DNA of 64,000 nucleotides from the NCBI RefSeq assembly GCF_000306115.2, contig NZ_AKWX02000020.1, positions 496,001 to 560,000 on the forward strand, written 5' to 3'. A model generated the notes under the pieces. The model did not search any database. It was not told where the DNA came from and was given only the letters and a program-made list of their open reading frames with translations. This document shows, piece by piece, positions 17,746 to 26,996 of this stretch (position 1 is its first letter; every line of letters begins with the position of its first letter). The translations under genes and the position numbers were made by a program. This DNA comes from Leptospira wolffii serovar Khorat str. Khorat-H2. Lineage in GTDB: Bacteria > Spirochaetota > Leptospiria > Leptospirales > Leptospiraceae.

Positions 17746-19014
17746 ATGATGCGGATCACTAACATGATGCAAAATAATACTCTGGTGAGGACCCTGAATC
17801 GTCACCAGTTGGCCTTGGATGAAACCCAGAACCAATTGGGTACGGGGCAAAGAATCAGATTGCCATCCGATGAACCGGGTCGGGCCACCAATCAGATGTT
17901 CTTTCGTTCTCGATTGAACGAGTTGGATACGTTCCAGGCGAACATAGACGACGGTTTCGGAAGATTGCAACAGATCGACGGAGAACTGGATCGTATCGGT
18001 AACTTATTCCAGAGAGCGAGAGTTCTTGCTGTGCAAGCTTCCAACGGTATCTACCAAGGAGACAAGGGATTCGAATTGGAGGTAGCGGTCGGAAAGGAAA
18101 TCGACGAGCTACTCAGAGCGTTAGTAGATATCGCAAATACAAGAGACGCCACGGGCAGACCCTTATTCGGAGGTCATGTGATTGAAAGGCCTCCTTTCGA
18201 ACCGATCGAGTCCAAGATTAAGGGATTACAAGGGCTGGAATTAAAGAACCAGTACATCGGTGTGGAATACAGAGGCGATATCGGAGAGCAGATCCGCGAA
18301 ATCGAAAAAGGGGAATATATCCCCGTAACGATTCCGGGCAATAAGGTGTTCTGGGGAACCAATATGAGCGTTACGAGCCGGGTGGATAACTCGGGTTACG
18401 TAGCCGTATCCGATCAGAAGTTTAAGATAGACGGAGTGGAGATCCAAGTCTCCGCAGGAGATACGATCGACGATATCATCGATAAGATCAATAATTCTCC
18501 GATCGAAGCAAAGGCGAACAAACTCGCTCAGGACAATATCAGCCTTAGCTCCACGGCTCCGCATCAGGTTTGGTTGGAGGATGTGGACGGAGGAACGGTA
18601 CTTAGAGATATCGGACTAGTAGATCCGGCCAACTCGGAACCGCCGAATAATTACAGCAAATCCGCGACCGTGACCGGACTTTCCGTGTTCGACGTGTTGA
18701 TCCAGTTCAGAAACGACCTAATCCAAAAGGACCAAGAAAGAATTTCGGGACGGGACATTCAGGATTTGGATTTAGCTTTAGAGAATATTCTACGCTATAG
18801 ATCCATCGTGGGCGCGAGAATGAATCGGATGGAAGAACATTCCCAGAGAGTGGCTTTCGATAAATCGTACATGACTGAGTTGTTGGCTAAGAACGAAGGA
18901 ATCGATTTCCCGGAAACCATTATGAATCTGAAATGGTTGGAGACCATCCATCAGTATGCCCTTAACGTAGGCTCCAAAGTGATTAAGTCTACTTTAATGG
19001 ACTTTTTAAGGTAA
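17746..19014 (+). CDS. flgL: Flagellar hook-associated protein 3 (FlgL)
   Basis: A 422-residue flagellin-like junction protein. The N-terminal helix MRITNMMQNNTLVRTLNRHQ, then LGTGQRIRLPSDEPGRA, matches the flagellin/FlgL D0-D1 signature. The C-terminal helix contains GARMNRMEEHSQRVAFDK and ends near LNVGSKVIKSTLMDFLR. It follows flgK by 30 bases with site AAGGAGG. A second in-frame ATG is one codon in. The hairpin at 19026-19058 follows the stop. Confidence 0.95.
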   Translation: MMRITNMMQNNTLVRTLNRHQLALDETQNQLGTGQRIRLPSDEPGRATNQMFFRSRLNELDTFQANIDDGFGRLQQIDGELDRIGNLFQRARVLAVQASNGIYQGDKGFELEVAVGKEIDELLRALVDIANTRDATGRPLFGGHVIERPPFEPIESKIKGLQGLELKNQYIGVEYRGDIGEQIREIEKGEYIPVTIPGNKVFWGTNMSVTSRVDNSGYVAVSDQKFKIDGVEIQVSAGDTIDDIIDKINNSPIEAKANKLAQDNISLSSTAPHQVWLEDVDGGTVLRDIGLVDPANSEPPNNYSKSATVTGLSVFDVLIQFRNDLIQKDQERISGRDIQDLDLALENILRYRSIVGARMNRMEEHSQRVAFDKSYMTELLAKNEGIDFPETIMNLKWLETIHQYALNVGSKVIKSTLMDFLR

Positions 19015-19025
19015 AGTTCGACGGA

Positions 19026-19058
19026 AAGAATTCATCGAATCGGATTCGGAGAATTCTT
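19026..19058 (+). terminator. Long hairpin after flgL, possible terminator
   Basis: Arms AAGAATTC and GAATTCTT (8 bp, perfect) enclose a smaller palindrome around CGAATCGGATTCG. Only a short T-rich tail (cttgttta) follows, so termination is plausible but not certain. It separates flgKL from the fliW-csrA unit. Confidence 0.45.
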
Positions 19059-19059
19059 C

Positions 19060-19088
19060 TTGTTTAGTATAGGAAAAAATAATAAACT
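19060..19088 (+). promoter_or_regulatory. Possible promoter for fliW-csrA
   Basis: TTGTTT at 19060-19065 and TAAACT at 19083-19088 are 17 bases apart, a fair match to a housekeeping sigma promoter. They lie about 40 bases before the fliW ATG and just after the hairpin that follows flgL. The hexamers are imperfect and no transcript data support it. Confidence 0.35.
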
Positions 19089-19130
19089 ATAAGCGCTTCC
19101 TTCGAGAGGCGCCGGAGAAACAGGTCGTCA

Positions 19131-19580
19131 ATGGTCGAGATCCAAAGCAAACCGTTCGGTAAAATCAGCGTCTCGGAGGCCCAAATCGTAAAATTTCCGG
19201 AAGGGCTTCTGGGATTCGGCGGTTATAAAAACTTCGCCTTGATAGAAGAGGAGGAGGAGTCCGTCTTCAAATGGTTACAATCCCTGGACGAAGTGGATTT
19301 AGCCTTCGTAGTCATACCTCCTTCTTTATTCAAAAAAGAATATAAACCATTACTGAGCGTAGACGAACTCTCGCAAATCGGGTTGCAGGATGTATTGGAA
19401 GCGCTTATTCTTGTCATAGTGACGATTCCGAACGATGACCCAGCCTCGATGACGGCCAATTTACAGGGTCCGATTCTAATCAATAAAAAGGAACTGACCG
19501 GTCGTCAGTTCGTGTCCCGCAACGAGAATCATTCCGTTAGGGAAAAAATCATCGAAAGCGCCACTGTGGAGATGTCCTAA
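19131..19580 (+). CDS. fliW: Flagellar assembly factor FliW
   Basis: A 149-residue FliW. The family signature is clear: KIVKFPEGLLGF-type segment (here AQIVKFPEGLLGFGGYKNFAL), the acidic loop with FKWLQSLDEVDLAFVVIPP, and NLQGPILINKKELTGRQFV near the C-terminus. FliW binds CsrA as a non-competitive antagonist and in turn binds flagellin, coupling flagellin secretion to CsrA activity. Its stop codon is directly followed by the csrA start. This fliW-csrA pairing is conserved in many flagellated bacteria. Confidence 0.95.
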   Translation: MVEIQSKPFGKISVSEAQIVKFPEGLLGFGGYKNFALIEEEEESVFKWLQSLDEVDLAFVVIPPSLFKKEYKPLLSVDELSQIGLQDVLEALILVIVTIPNDDPASMTANLQGPILINKKELTGRQFVSRNENHSVREKIIESATVEMS

Positions 19581-19841
19581 GTGCTAGTTTTAGCTAGGCG
19601 TACTAATGAATCCATTATTATCGGAGACGATATCGAGATCGTCATCGTGGATATTAAAGGGGATCAGGTAAAGATAGGAGTAAAAGCTCCTAAGGAAGTT
19701 TCCGTACATAGGGCGGAAGTTTACCGCGAGATTCAGGCGGAAAACAAAAAAGCCGCCGGTACAAAAATCCGGCCGGAGGACCTGGGAAAAATTGGCAGTA
19801 TGCTTAAAAAATCCGACTCGGGCAAAAAGGATAAATCCTAG
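19581..19841 (+). CDS. csrA: Carbon storage regulator CsrA
   Basis: An 86-residue RNA-binding translational regulator. [51 protein letters not shown] is canonical CsrA, with the key RNA-contact residues L4, R6 and R44. The C-terminal tail after about residue 52 is longer than in enterobacterial CsrA and Lys-rich, as in many spirochaetes and Firmicutes. It starts with GTG immediately after the fliW TAA, so the two are translationally coupled. A lipoprotein frame overlaps its 3' end by 50 bases. Confidence 0.97.
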   Translation: MLVLARRTNESIIIGDDIEIVIVDIKGDQVKIGVKAPKEVSVHRAEVYREIQAENKKAAGTKIRPEDLGKIGSMLKKSDSGKKDKS

Positions 19842-20673
19842 AATTCTCCGAACCTCACTTCTACTTTGTTTGATCGTCTGTTCCTGTTCTCTCGGACAAC
19901 GTAAGACGATTGCGACTTCCTCCGATACGATAGCCGTCTTTTATATTAAGAAATCTGCGGATACTCCGCTCTTTTTAGAGGCGGATACTTGGCTACCCAT
20001 TGCGAGCACCGTATTTTCAGGTGCCGCTCAGGATTCGATAGAGAAGAACGAATTCTCCAATCGTTTGCAAAAGCTATTTAGATTCACCGGAGTTACCGAT
20101 TCCGTGATTGCGAGTAAGGATCCCGTAAGAATTTTCACGGAGGAGGAGACTTCTCGCATTGGAGCTCTTCTATTCGAGGCGGAGATCGAAATCCCGGACG
20201 GACTTCCTAAGGCATACCAGATCGTCGTAAAGAGAGAGGATCCGATCCGCCCCGGACTCAGGATTAGAAGGACCGTTTTTTATCTAAGAAACCAACCGGA
20301 TTGTCTAGTGTTGGAGTTTTCCGAAATCGGACAGGTCGTTGACTTTCAAACTCCTTATTCTTTCCGGGATTGGACTCTCGCGCCCATATCCGAGCCGAAA
20401 TTCTCCGAAGCTAATTCGATCTTCCTTCCCGAACTGAGACCGGAGGGTTTGGAATATCTAAATTCGATTTCGGAGGAAAAGAAGAATCGTATCTGCGTGC
20501 ATCCTAGTTTTTGGACTTCTTCGATACCGAAGCCGGATTCTACTCCTCCTGCGAGAAAAACCCAAAAAGGAATCGAAGAAAGATTGAGGACTTTGAAGGA
20601 ACTTTTGGATAAGGGTCTGATTTCCAAACCGGATTACGAGAAGAAGAAGGCGGAGATATTGAAGGAATTATAG
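19792..20673 (+). CDS. Lipoprotein with C-terminal SHOCT domain
   Basis: About 293 residues from a TTG at 19792. No ATG or GTG precedes the signal peptide, so this start overlaps csrA by 50 bases. [13 protein letters not shown] is a lipoprotein signal with the Cys near residue 32. The mature part is not recognised. The last 35 residues ([20 protein letters not shown], then [13 protein letters not shown]) are a typical SHOCT motif, a short C-terminal helix pair found on membrane and secreted proteins. The start is unsure, and co-translation with csrA is possible. A strong hairpin follows the stop. Confidence 0.75.
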   Translation: MAVCLKNPTRAKRINPRILRTSLLLCLIVCSCSLGQRKTIATSSDTIAVFYIKKSADTPLFLEADTWLPIASTVFSGAAQDSIEKNEFSNRLQKLFRFTGVTDSVIASKDPVRIFTEEETSRIGALLFEAEIEIPDGLPKAYQIVVKREDPIRPGLRIRRTVFYLRNQPDCLVLEFSEIGQVVDFQTPYSFRDWTLAPISEPKFSEANSIFLPELRPEGLEYLNSISEEKKNRICVHPSFWTSSIPKPDSTPPARKTQKGIEERLRTLKELLDKGLISKPDYEKKKAEILKEL

Positions 20674-20706
20674 AGAGTCGACTCGAATTCGTTTCGAGCC
20701 GACTCT
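20674..20706 (+). terminator. Hairpin between convergent genes, probable terminator
   Basis: AGAGTCG-a-CTCGAA and TTCGAG-c-CGACTCT form a long stem with a single mismatch and a small loop. It starts directly after the SHOCT lipoprotein stop and precedes the stop of the convergent gene at 20715. No strong T-run is present on either side, so it may serve both directions weakly. Confidence 0.55.
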
Positions 20707-20714
20707 AAATCGGA

Positions 20715-21896
20715 TTAGAAATTTTTAACTAAACCGAAACTTCCTCCGTAATTTCCGAATTTCTTATTATCCAGAGTGGACGCTAAGTTTTCGACGGAAC
20801 CGATCTCGACCGGAGTGGATCCCGGAGCGATATTGAAACCTTGGACTCCTCCTACGTTGAAAGTGCTCAACTGGTAGAATCCGCCGAAACGAATTCCGAA
20901 GGTATTGAAGATTCTTACTACGAATCCGGTTTCGAAGCTCATCGACAATCCGCTTAAACCCTCGAAGAAACCGTCCTTGGATTTGAATATAGTGCCTTGG
21001 ATAGGAGAATAGGATCCTGCCGTGCTTCCAGTATCGATACCCGTTTGGAAGGATGCCATCGAAATATTTCCCCAAAACATGGTGAAATCCCCTCGGAAGT
21101 ACCAGTTGAACCAATCCCAAATAGGAACGGCAACCCCATAATCGATGGAGAAGTTACGTACATTATACTTTAATTGTCCGGTAGAGAATGCATAACCGCT
21201 TTGCCCGTCTGATGAACCGTTTACGAATCCGGGAAGTTTGATTCCCAGGTTTCCGTAATTTCCCGAAGTGGAAGATTGTCCGTAGCCGAAGGAGAATTCG
21301 TAGCTCACGTCGTTTCTAGTCAAAAGGTTGAGAGGGCCCCAACCGATTTTAACCTTCCACTCGTCGGTTGTAGGTCTTATGGTGTCCGTTGTATAACGGT
21401 TGGACGTACTGGTCGTAGTCGTTTTGGTTTCGGATTTTTCTCCCGCCGAATAATTGATACCGATGAATGCGTTATCGGAAATCTGTTGGCTGAGCCTTAA
21501 TTTAGGAGTGATTCCTCCTACGGGAGAAGTGGAAGTATTCTCCTTAAAGAATTCCGGTTGGTCTCCCAAGACGCTATTCGCTAAGCGCACGCTATTCAGG
21601 ATAGAGTTTACCGATTGAGGGCCTCCTTTCTGAAGACCTCCGCTCACCGCATCCAATTCAATAATAGTCAATAATCCGTTTCCGAGTAGACCGGAGTAGG
21701 AGCTATCCGAATCGGATGACGTCCCATTAGAATTTTGGTTTCCCGCATTCTGAATCGGAGCGTTGTTCTGATTTTGTTGGTTTTGGTTGTTTGCAGGCGG
21801 TTGATTTTTTTGAGGCGGTCTATTCGGATTCGTCTGTGCGAAAACGGAGAATCCGAGTAAGTACCCCGCCAATATAGCTAGTGTCCTTTTTTTCAT
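20715..21896 (-). CDS. Putative outer membrane beta-barrel protein, N/Q-rich N-terminus
   Basis: A 393-residue protein that I do not recognise by name. The signal peptide MKKRTLAILAGYLLGFSVFA is cut near AQT. An Asn/Gln/Pro-rich segment of about 45 residues follows (NQNQQNQNN...). The remainder alternates Gly/aromatic strands such as GNYGNLGIKLPG, IDYGVAVPIWDWFNWYFRGD and FGIRFGGFYQLSTFNVGG, and ends with a terminal Phe (GGSFGLVKNF). This is typical of an outer membrane barrel. The frame is open to 21935, but the ATG at 21896 starts the signal peptide cleanly. Confidence 0.75.
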   Translation of the reverse strand: MKKRTLAILAGYLLGFSVFAQTNPNRPPQKNQPPANNQNQQNQNNAPIQNAGNQNSNGTSSDSDSSYSGLLGNGLLTIIELDAVSGGLQKGGPQSVNSILNSVRLANSVLGDQPEFFKENTSTSPVGGITPKLRLSQQISDNAFIGINYSAGEKSETKTTTTSTSNRYTTDTIRPTTDEWKVKIGWGPLNLLTRNDVSYEFSFGYGQSSTSGNYGNLGIKLPGFVNGSSDGQSGYAFSTGQLKYNVRNFSIDYGVAVPIWDWFNWYFRGDFTMFWGNISMASFQTGIDTGSTAGSYSPIQGTIFKSKDGFFEGLSGLSMSFETGFVVRIFNTFGIRFGGFYQLSTFNVGGVQGFNIAPGSTPVEIGSVENLASTLDNKKFGNYGGSFGLVKNF

Positions 21897-21953
21897 TGGG
21901 TTGCCAGAGTAATAATTTTTTTCCCAAATCATCACCGAAAGCGAGAGACTGCA

Positions 21954-21997
21954 ACAAAAAAAGGAAAAGACCGGAGCGGCCCCCGAAGGGACCGCTC
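21954..21997 (-). terminator. Rho-independent terminator after the SIMPL gene
   Basis: Read on the minus strand, GAGCGGtCCC-ttc-GGGgGCCGCTC forms a stem and is followed by a T-rich tract with a run of seven T (complement of 21954-21973). It lies 140 bases past the SIMPL stop at 22138 and before the barrel protein gene on the same strand, so it should separate the two transcripts. Confidence 0.75.
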
Positions 21998-22137
21998 ACG
22001 TAGTGAGAATAGTGAAGAGAATTGGATATATGTTAACTTCGAACCGGTTGTAACTGGTACTTAGGTAACAATCCATTAATACCATACCCATAGAACCGGT
22101 TGAAAAGACAGATTTTTTTCTTCTTAATGCCGTTTTT

Positions 22138-22815
22138 TTAATAAGAAATTTTCAAAGTCACACGAGCTTCGCGAAAAATCGTTCCGCCTTCTATCGGAGT
22201 ACTTTGCTTAGCTCTGGCAGTATCCATATAACCCATGGGGATTTCGGGTGCCGCATTGGAGTCCGCCTGTATTTCTATGATATCCTTGAATTTCAATCCT
22301 AACGCGGAAAGGACTTGCTCCGCCTTTTTTTTAGCGTCTTTTGCGGCGGATTGTAACGCTTCGTGGGTCGCCTTTTCGGAATTGGAATCGCTGGCTAGGA
22401 AGCGGATTCCTGCGATTTGATTGGCGCCGGTGGCTATGGATTCATCTAGCAATTTTCCCGCTTGATCTATCTTGGCCCTGACTAAAACGGAATTGCCTGC
22501 ATTATAAGCACGAATCTGTCTAGCGCCGGTCTTAGGATATTCGTAGATAGGATGCAACTCGACCGATTCCGTTTGTAATGAGAGAAGATTCTGGGTTTTT
22601 AGAAATTTCACTAAGCTTGCGGTTTTCTTAGCTGTCTTTTCATAAGCTTCGGAAGCGGTATTCGCTTCGGTATCCACTCTTAACTTAAGTTCCACCAATT
22701 CGGCCGGAATCTCCACTCTGGAACTACCGCTTACGATTAAAGTTTTTTCGTTCTCGGGAAATAGAGGAGAAATTGTTAAGAGAAGTGTTAAACAAAAGAG
22801 CAGTATCTTATTCAT
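22138..22815 (-). CDS. SIMPL domain (DUF541) periplasmic protein
   Basis: A 225-residue secreted protein with a signal peptide over about 1-21 (LLLTISPLFPE). It then has the SIMPL layout: KTLIVSGSSRVEIPAELVELKLRV at the start, an alternating helical/strand body with EAYEKTAKKTASLVKFL, and the C-terminal IEGGTIFREARVTLKISY. E. coli YggE, a relative, lowers oxidative stress by an unknown means. It is the third gene in line after DUF2339 and the M48 protease, with a 105-base gap, and is followed by a terminator. Confidence 0.85.
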   Translation of the reverse strand: MNKILLFCLTLLLTISPLFPENEKTLIVSGSSRVEIPAELVELKLRVDTEANTASEAYEKTAKKTASLVKFLKTQNLLSLQTESVELHPIYEYPKTGARQIRAYNAGNSVLVRAKIDQAGKLLDESIATGANQIAGIRFLASDSNSEKATHEALQSAAKDAKKKAEQVLSALGLKFKDIIEIQADSNAAPEIPMGYMDTARAKQSTPIEGGTIFREARVTLKISY

Positions 22816-22920
22816 ATTCTTTCCAACAATTTGGACCCTTTTGTTTCGCGGAAAATTCCGACAGGAGGAGGAAATATGAGGATTCTATTTCGCCCTCCTA
22901 GAGCCTTCAAGAGTTTGCGA

Positions 22921-23805
22921 TTATTTTAGAACGAATTCGTCGTCGTATTCCGTGTCGTAACGCGAAGAATATTCCTTCAAATTCTTCACACCTACGTAAT
23001 AATACCCCGATTCGATTTTCTTAGCCTTCTCCGCGAATTTTTCGGAGCGATGGCTCAAATAAGGATGAGTCATGAAATATTCTTCGATCGGAGAACCTGC
23101 GGTTTCTTTTCCCCCGATGGATTCTTTCAGTCTGGAAAATGTCAGGCTCATCGCCAGAGGATCGTAGCCTTCTCGGATCATCAATTCGTAACCGTATTGG
23201 TCCGCCTCATCCTCCTGGTTCTTGCTGAAAGAAGGACGGATCAAAAGACCTACGGCGAGATCGGCCAATTCTCCCAAAGTTGCCGAACCGAATTTGCGGG
23301 CTAATAATTCTCCTCTTACTCCGTCCATACAATGGGATAATTCCACATGGCCGATCTCATGTCCTAGTATCGCTACGAGCTCCGCCTCGGAATGGACGGT
23401 GTCCAAAAGCCCCTGGGTCACGAATAAGACTCCTCCGGGCATAGCGAATGCATTGGGAGAAGAAGTGGGCATGACTAGGATTCTATATTCGAAATTCTTG
23501 GAATTGTATTTCGTTAACTTAGAGATCAGGCTTTTTAGATAAGAATGTACTTTGCCTCCCTTCTCCCCGTAGGATTCATATCTGAGAGCGATGGAATCGC
23601 CTAGACGTTTCTCGTCCAGATCGTTAATGGGCAAAAGCTTCGTAAGAGAGCGATCCACTGTTTTAATCGGCTTACCCAAAAGTTGAAAAGCGGGAGAGAG
23701 GGTAGCGGGTAACTGCACAGTGACCTTGCTCTTAAGAGCGAAATAGGAAAGTGCGAAACCCGATATTACGATGGCGATTAAGAATAGGGTTCGCTTACTG
23801 AACAT
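22921..23805 (-). CDS. M48 family metalloprotease, membrane-anchored
   Basis: A 294-residue zinc protease. An N-terminal membrane segment or uncleaved signal (about 5-24) leads to the peptidase domain. The zinc site HEIGHVELSH is at 149-158, and the third ligand Glu is in QEDEADQYGYELM. The family (BepA/YcaL/HtpX relatives) cuts misfolded or unassembled envelope proteins. The ATG lies 11 bases inside the end of the DUF2339 gene, so translation is coupled. The likely location is periplasmic, anchored to the inner membrane. Confidence 0.9.
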   Translation of the reverse strand: MFSKRTLFLIAIVISGFALSYFALKSKVTVQLPATLSPAFQLLGKPIKTVDRSLTKLLPINDLDEKRLGDSIALRYESYGEKGGKVHSYLKSLISKLTKYNSKNFEYRILVMPTSSPNAFAMPGGVLFVTQGLLDTVHSEAELVAILGHEIGHVELSHCMDGVRGELLARKFGSATLGELADLAVGLLIRPSFSKNQEDEADQYGYELMIREGYDPLAMSLTFSRLKESIGGKETAGSPIEEYFMTHPYLSHRSEKFAEKAKKIESGYYYVGVKNLKEYSSRYDTEYDDEFVLK

Positions 23806-26767
23806 TCTCTTTCTCCTTACTTCTATATTTTCCGTAAATAGTATTCATCAAAATCAGAATTCCACCCACTCCTAAAAATACGAGTGCTCTCGTAATCGTG
23901 GAAGATTGCGCGAGATCCCAAAAAATCAGACGACCCAGACAAATTACCATCGCCCCCAAGGAAACGTAACGGAAATGACTCTCTTTTAACGCGAGTCCGA
24001 TCAGGAATACGAAGAAGATTTCGATCATCCAGAGCAATGTAAGAAGAGAAGAATCGAAACTCCAAAATAAAAAGAATGCGACCGCTGCGAATAACGGATA
24101 GAAAATTGCGGTATTAAAATGATTCTCCATCTTTTTCGCAAGCTCCACTACCGATAGGGGAAAACCTTCCGATTCTCCTCCTTGGTGAGGAGGTAGAAAA
24201 TAGGCGCGGAATAGATAAGCCGTCTGTAATACTATGGAAACGAGACCTCCCAACCATTCCTGGTCTTTCCAGAGGACGGATGGTGAGATTGTGGAGCTGG
24301 ATACGAACGCCACATAGATACAGGAATACCAGAAGAAGAGTAGCGAGTAGAATCTAAATCTGGAAATTATATTCTGATATTTTAAACCGATTGTATCCAA
24401 TAAGAAAGCCCAAAGAATCCAGGAAACCGCCAGCCAATTGTTCGGAACTTCCAAGGCGATGATGATCGTAATGAAGATAACGATTAATTCCCAAAAGAGG
24501 GGCAGAATTTTTCTCCAAAGAGAATTCTCTTCCGAAGGAACCGCTTTGTTGGTCGCCCAATAAAGAAAACAAGCGACCGCGAATATCTGGATCAAGAATC
24601 GAATCTTGAAGAAACCGAAGGAAGATTCGGATTGCAGATGCACTAAGAAATGCGCTCCCAAGAAGAATCCTACGAATCCGAGAGAGAATAAGTAGAATAC
24701 TCCTTGTGAGGGGATCAGAAATTGCTTCCAGTTCAGAGCCCATTCTTCCTTTTTTTCTCCGGTAAGGGTGACTAGTTCCAAATAAAAGAGGGAAAGCATC
24801 AACCAGATGATTCCCGGTAGAAAGGGAGAAAAAGAATTCGTTACCCAGTAGGCGAGAACTAGCAAATGCAAAGAAAATAACGCGGATCCGGGCCAGGAGT
24901 AAAATGCCGTTTTTCCGGAATCGGTTTTGAATTTAGAAAAGAAAGAGGAGAAGAAGCAGAACCCAAGAAGAGGCAAATCCCTTCCCAGCACTTCCAATGC
25001 CTCTAGATTTTGGATCCGACCGATTATGCATAAATGGATCGAAAGAACAAAGGGTAGAATTCCGATACCCAGTCCGTTCCAGTTTCTATTTTGGCGAATA
25101 TAGAGTAGGCCGATTCCGTAAAGTGGCAGGAAGATTTCGGAATATTTCCATTCTAGGGTCTGGAAGCAAAAGGCTGAAGAAAATAATCCGATAAAAATTC
25201 CCGCCGGAGAGACGCGAAATTCTCCCGTAAGACCATAGATATCGTCGCAGGCTTGCTTCTCGTTTCTATGCCGCAGAGAATCGTAGATTTGAGCGGCGAA
25301 AGCCATTACGACCATGCCCAAGGTTTCGATCGTTCTGGAGACTTCTCCCAGATTATCTCCTTGTACTTTTCTGAAGAAGAGCAGAATCAAATATGAAAAC
25401 CAGGAGAGATGTAGAAACGCCGCTCCGCAATTTTTGAGCGCTGTTTCCTTTTCTTCTACGCTTATGATAAAGAAGATTAGGAATAATATACTAGTTAAGA
25501 TTGAGATGGAATAAGAGTCGAATTCCCAGCGTCCTAATAAAAGGATTCCCGTAAACGCTATGCCGAGGGACACCAAAGTATCCGTCAGATAAAGCCAACG
25601 GATTCCTTTTTGGCGGGCAGTTCTCGCTATAAAATAAACCGCGATCGAGCTCAAGAGTAGAATGGGCGGATTCCATTTGGATCCTGTGGCATATAAAGCC
25701 AGGCCCAATGCCGTACTTCCCCAGGAAACTAAATGGGTAATGAAAGGTAGTCCTTCCAATTTTTCAGAGCCATAGATCTTTCTGTAGTGAACGAGTAATG
25801 CGGTGATTCCTATCGTAACCGTGGAAAATACGCCGATCCATCTGGATTGTCCCATTCCAACTTCGAGATCGCTCTGGGAAAAATGCCCTTTGTAGAGAAG
25901 ATTGAAGATTAGGAAAGACAGAACGGAAACCAAAAGATGGTATTCCCATTTTGCTTTATAAGAAAGAATTAAACTGAATACTGTGATTGCAACTGCAAGT
26001 CCGAAGATCAAAGAGGACAAGGGAAGAATTCCCAATGCGATCAAACTAAGAACGATATGCAGACTTGCGAATCTTTGGAGGGAAGCGAACCAAGCTAACG
26101 AAAGATTTATCGAGATTCCGAAAAGAATAATCGATAAGCCCAGCCACTCGTTCTCTATCCATTTCATTCCCGGAATCGCAATTGATCCTACGCATGCGAA
26201 CAATATTACCGCACCGGAGCCGCTTCTGACCCAATATCCTATCTGCTTCCAGAAATCTTTTCGGACGAGAAGAATAGAAGCTGCGAATAACGCGGCGCCG
26301 ATTCCCAACACAAGAAGGAACCGGAAGAATGCAGACATCTTTAAGGCGGCATAGATACCTAGAAATCCCACCCCCATCGTTAAGATCACGGTTCCCAGAA
26401 TTCCCGTCCAATTGTCGGCGATCTGCCTTTCCCATTTTTCCCAAACGGGAGATCTTTGGATTACAGGAGTAGGCTGAGGGACCGGAGCGGGAGAGGAAAC
26501 TTTCGGAACCGTGGGGGACTTCGGCGCGTCTTTGCTCGGTTTAGGAAGTTCTTCCTTAATCTGTATCGGTTTTTCGGGAATCTTCGGAGCTGGGCTTTGG
26601 GGAGAAGACGATTTGGAGACCGCCTTCGAATCTTGCCCTCGCTCTTCCAATTTTTTTTCTAGTTCCCTGACTCTTTCGGACAGCTCCGCAATTCTGGAAT
26701 TAAGAATGAACGGAAATACCAGATAGAAAATCAGAAATAATACACCAATAACGGCCAATAATACCAT
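23795..26767 (-). CDS. DUF2339 giant membrane protein
   Basis: A 990-residue protein. A single N-terminal membrane segment (about 1-22) is followed by a coiled coil (SRIAELSERVRELEKKLEE) and a Pro/Lys/Ser-rich linker to about 105. The sequence WERQIADNWTGILGTVILTMGVGFLGIYAALK then opens the DUF2339 domain, which contains more than twenty hydrophobic segments to the end. The function of the family is unknown. It is the first gene of a minus-strand unit with the M48 protease (11-base overlap) and SIMPL protein, all envelope proteins. Confidence 0.9.
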   Translation of the reverse strand: MVLLAVIGVLFLIFYLVFPFILNSRIAELSERVRELEKKLEERGQDSKAVSKSSSPQSPAPKIPEKPIQIKEELPKPSKDAPKSPTVPKVSSPAPVPQPTPVIQRSPVWEKWERQIADNWTGILGTVILTMGVGFLGIYAALKMSAFFRFLLVLGIGAALFAASILLVRKDFWKQIGYWVRSGSGAVILFACVGSIAIPGMKWIENEWLGLSIILFGISINLSLAWFASLQRFASLHIVLSLIALGILPLSSLIFGLAVAITVFSLILSYKAKWEYHLLVSVLSFLIFNLLYKGHFSQSDLEVGMGQSRWIGVFSTVTIGITALLVHYRKIYGSEKLEGLPFITHLVSWGSTALGLALYATGSKWNPPILLLSSIAVYFIARTARQKGIRWLYLTDTLVSLGIAFTGILLLGRWEFDSYSISILTSILFLIFFIISVEEKETALKNCGAAFLHLSWFSYLILLFFRKVQGDNLGEVSRTIETLGMVVMAFAAQIYDSLRHRNEKQACDDIYGLTGEFRVSPAGIFIGLFSSAFCFQTLEWKYSEIFLPLYGIGLLYIRQNRNWNGLGIGILPFVLSIHLCIIGRIQNLEALEVLGRDLPLLGFCFFSSFFSKFKTDSGKTAFYSWPGSALFSLHLLVLAYWVTNSFSPFLPGIIWLMLSLFYLELVTLTGEKKEEWALNWKQFLIPSQGVFYLFSLGFVGFFLGAHFLVHLQSESSFGFFKIRFLIQIFAVACFLYWATNKAVPSEENSLWRKILPLFWELIVIFITIIIALEVPNNWLAVSWILWAFLLDTIGLKYQNIISRFRFYSLLFFWYSCIYVAFVSSSTISPSVLWKDQEWLGGLVSIVLQTAYLFRAYFLPPHQGGESEGFPLSVVELAKKMENHFNTAIFYPLFAAVAFFLFWSFDSSLLTLLWMIEIFFVFLIGLALKESHFRYVSLGAMVICLGRLIFWDLAQSSTITRALVFLGVGGILILMNTIYGKYRSKEKENVQ

Positions 26768-26996
26768 AGGGCTTATGAGTTCAGCAGGACCCGAATCCTA
26801 TGTAAATTTCTTTTTAGTCGGATTTTACGGGAGGGGTGACCGTTTTTGAGCGACGCATAACGGGGGATTTGGGCCGGGAATCTAATCCCTCCGCTATAGA
26901 ATCCGTATCGAAATTAGAGAAATAAGAGTTCTCGCGGCGAAGTTTTTCGGATAAAGGAAAAAAAGATCGGCCTTTGAAAAATACTTTCTACGGTTC
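26768..26996. other. Intergenic region between divergent DUF2339 and histidine kinase genes
   Basis: A gap of about 230 bases. It must hold promoters for both directions, but I see no convincing hexamer pair, hairpin or repeat. Frames crossing it are short and lack ribosome-binding sites. Confidence 0.5.

Noticed and set aside
22876..22929. 17-codon plus-strand ORF behind AGGAGGAGGAAAT
   Set aside because: The Shine-Dalgarno is excellent, but the frame has 17 codons, runs into the end of the opposite M48 gene, and no downstream gene on that strand would be regulated.
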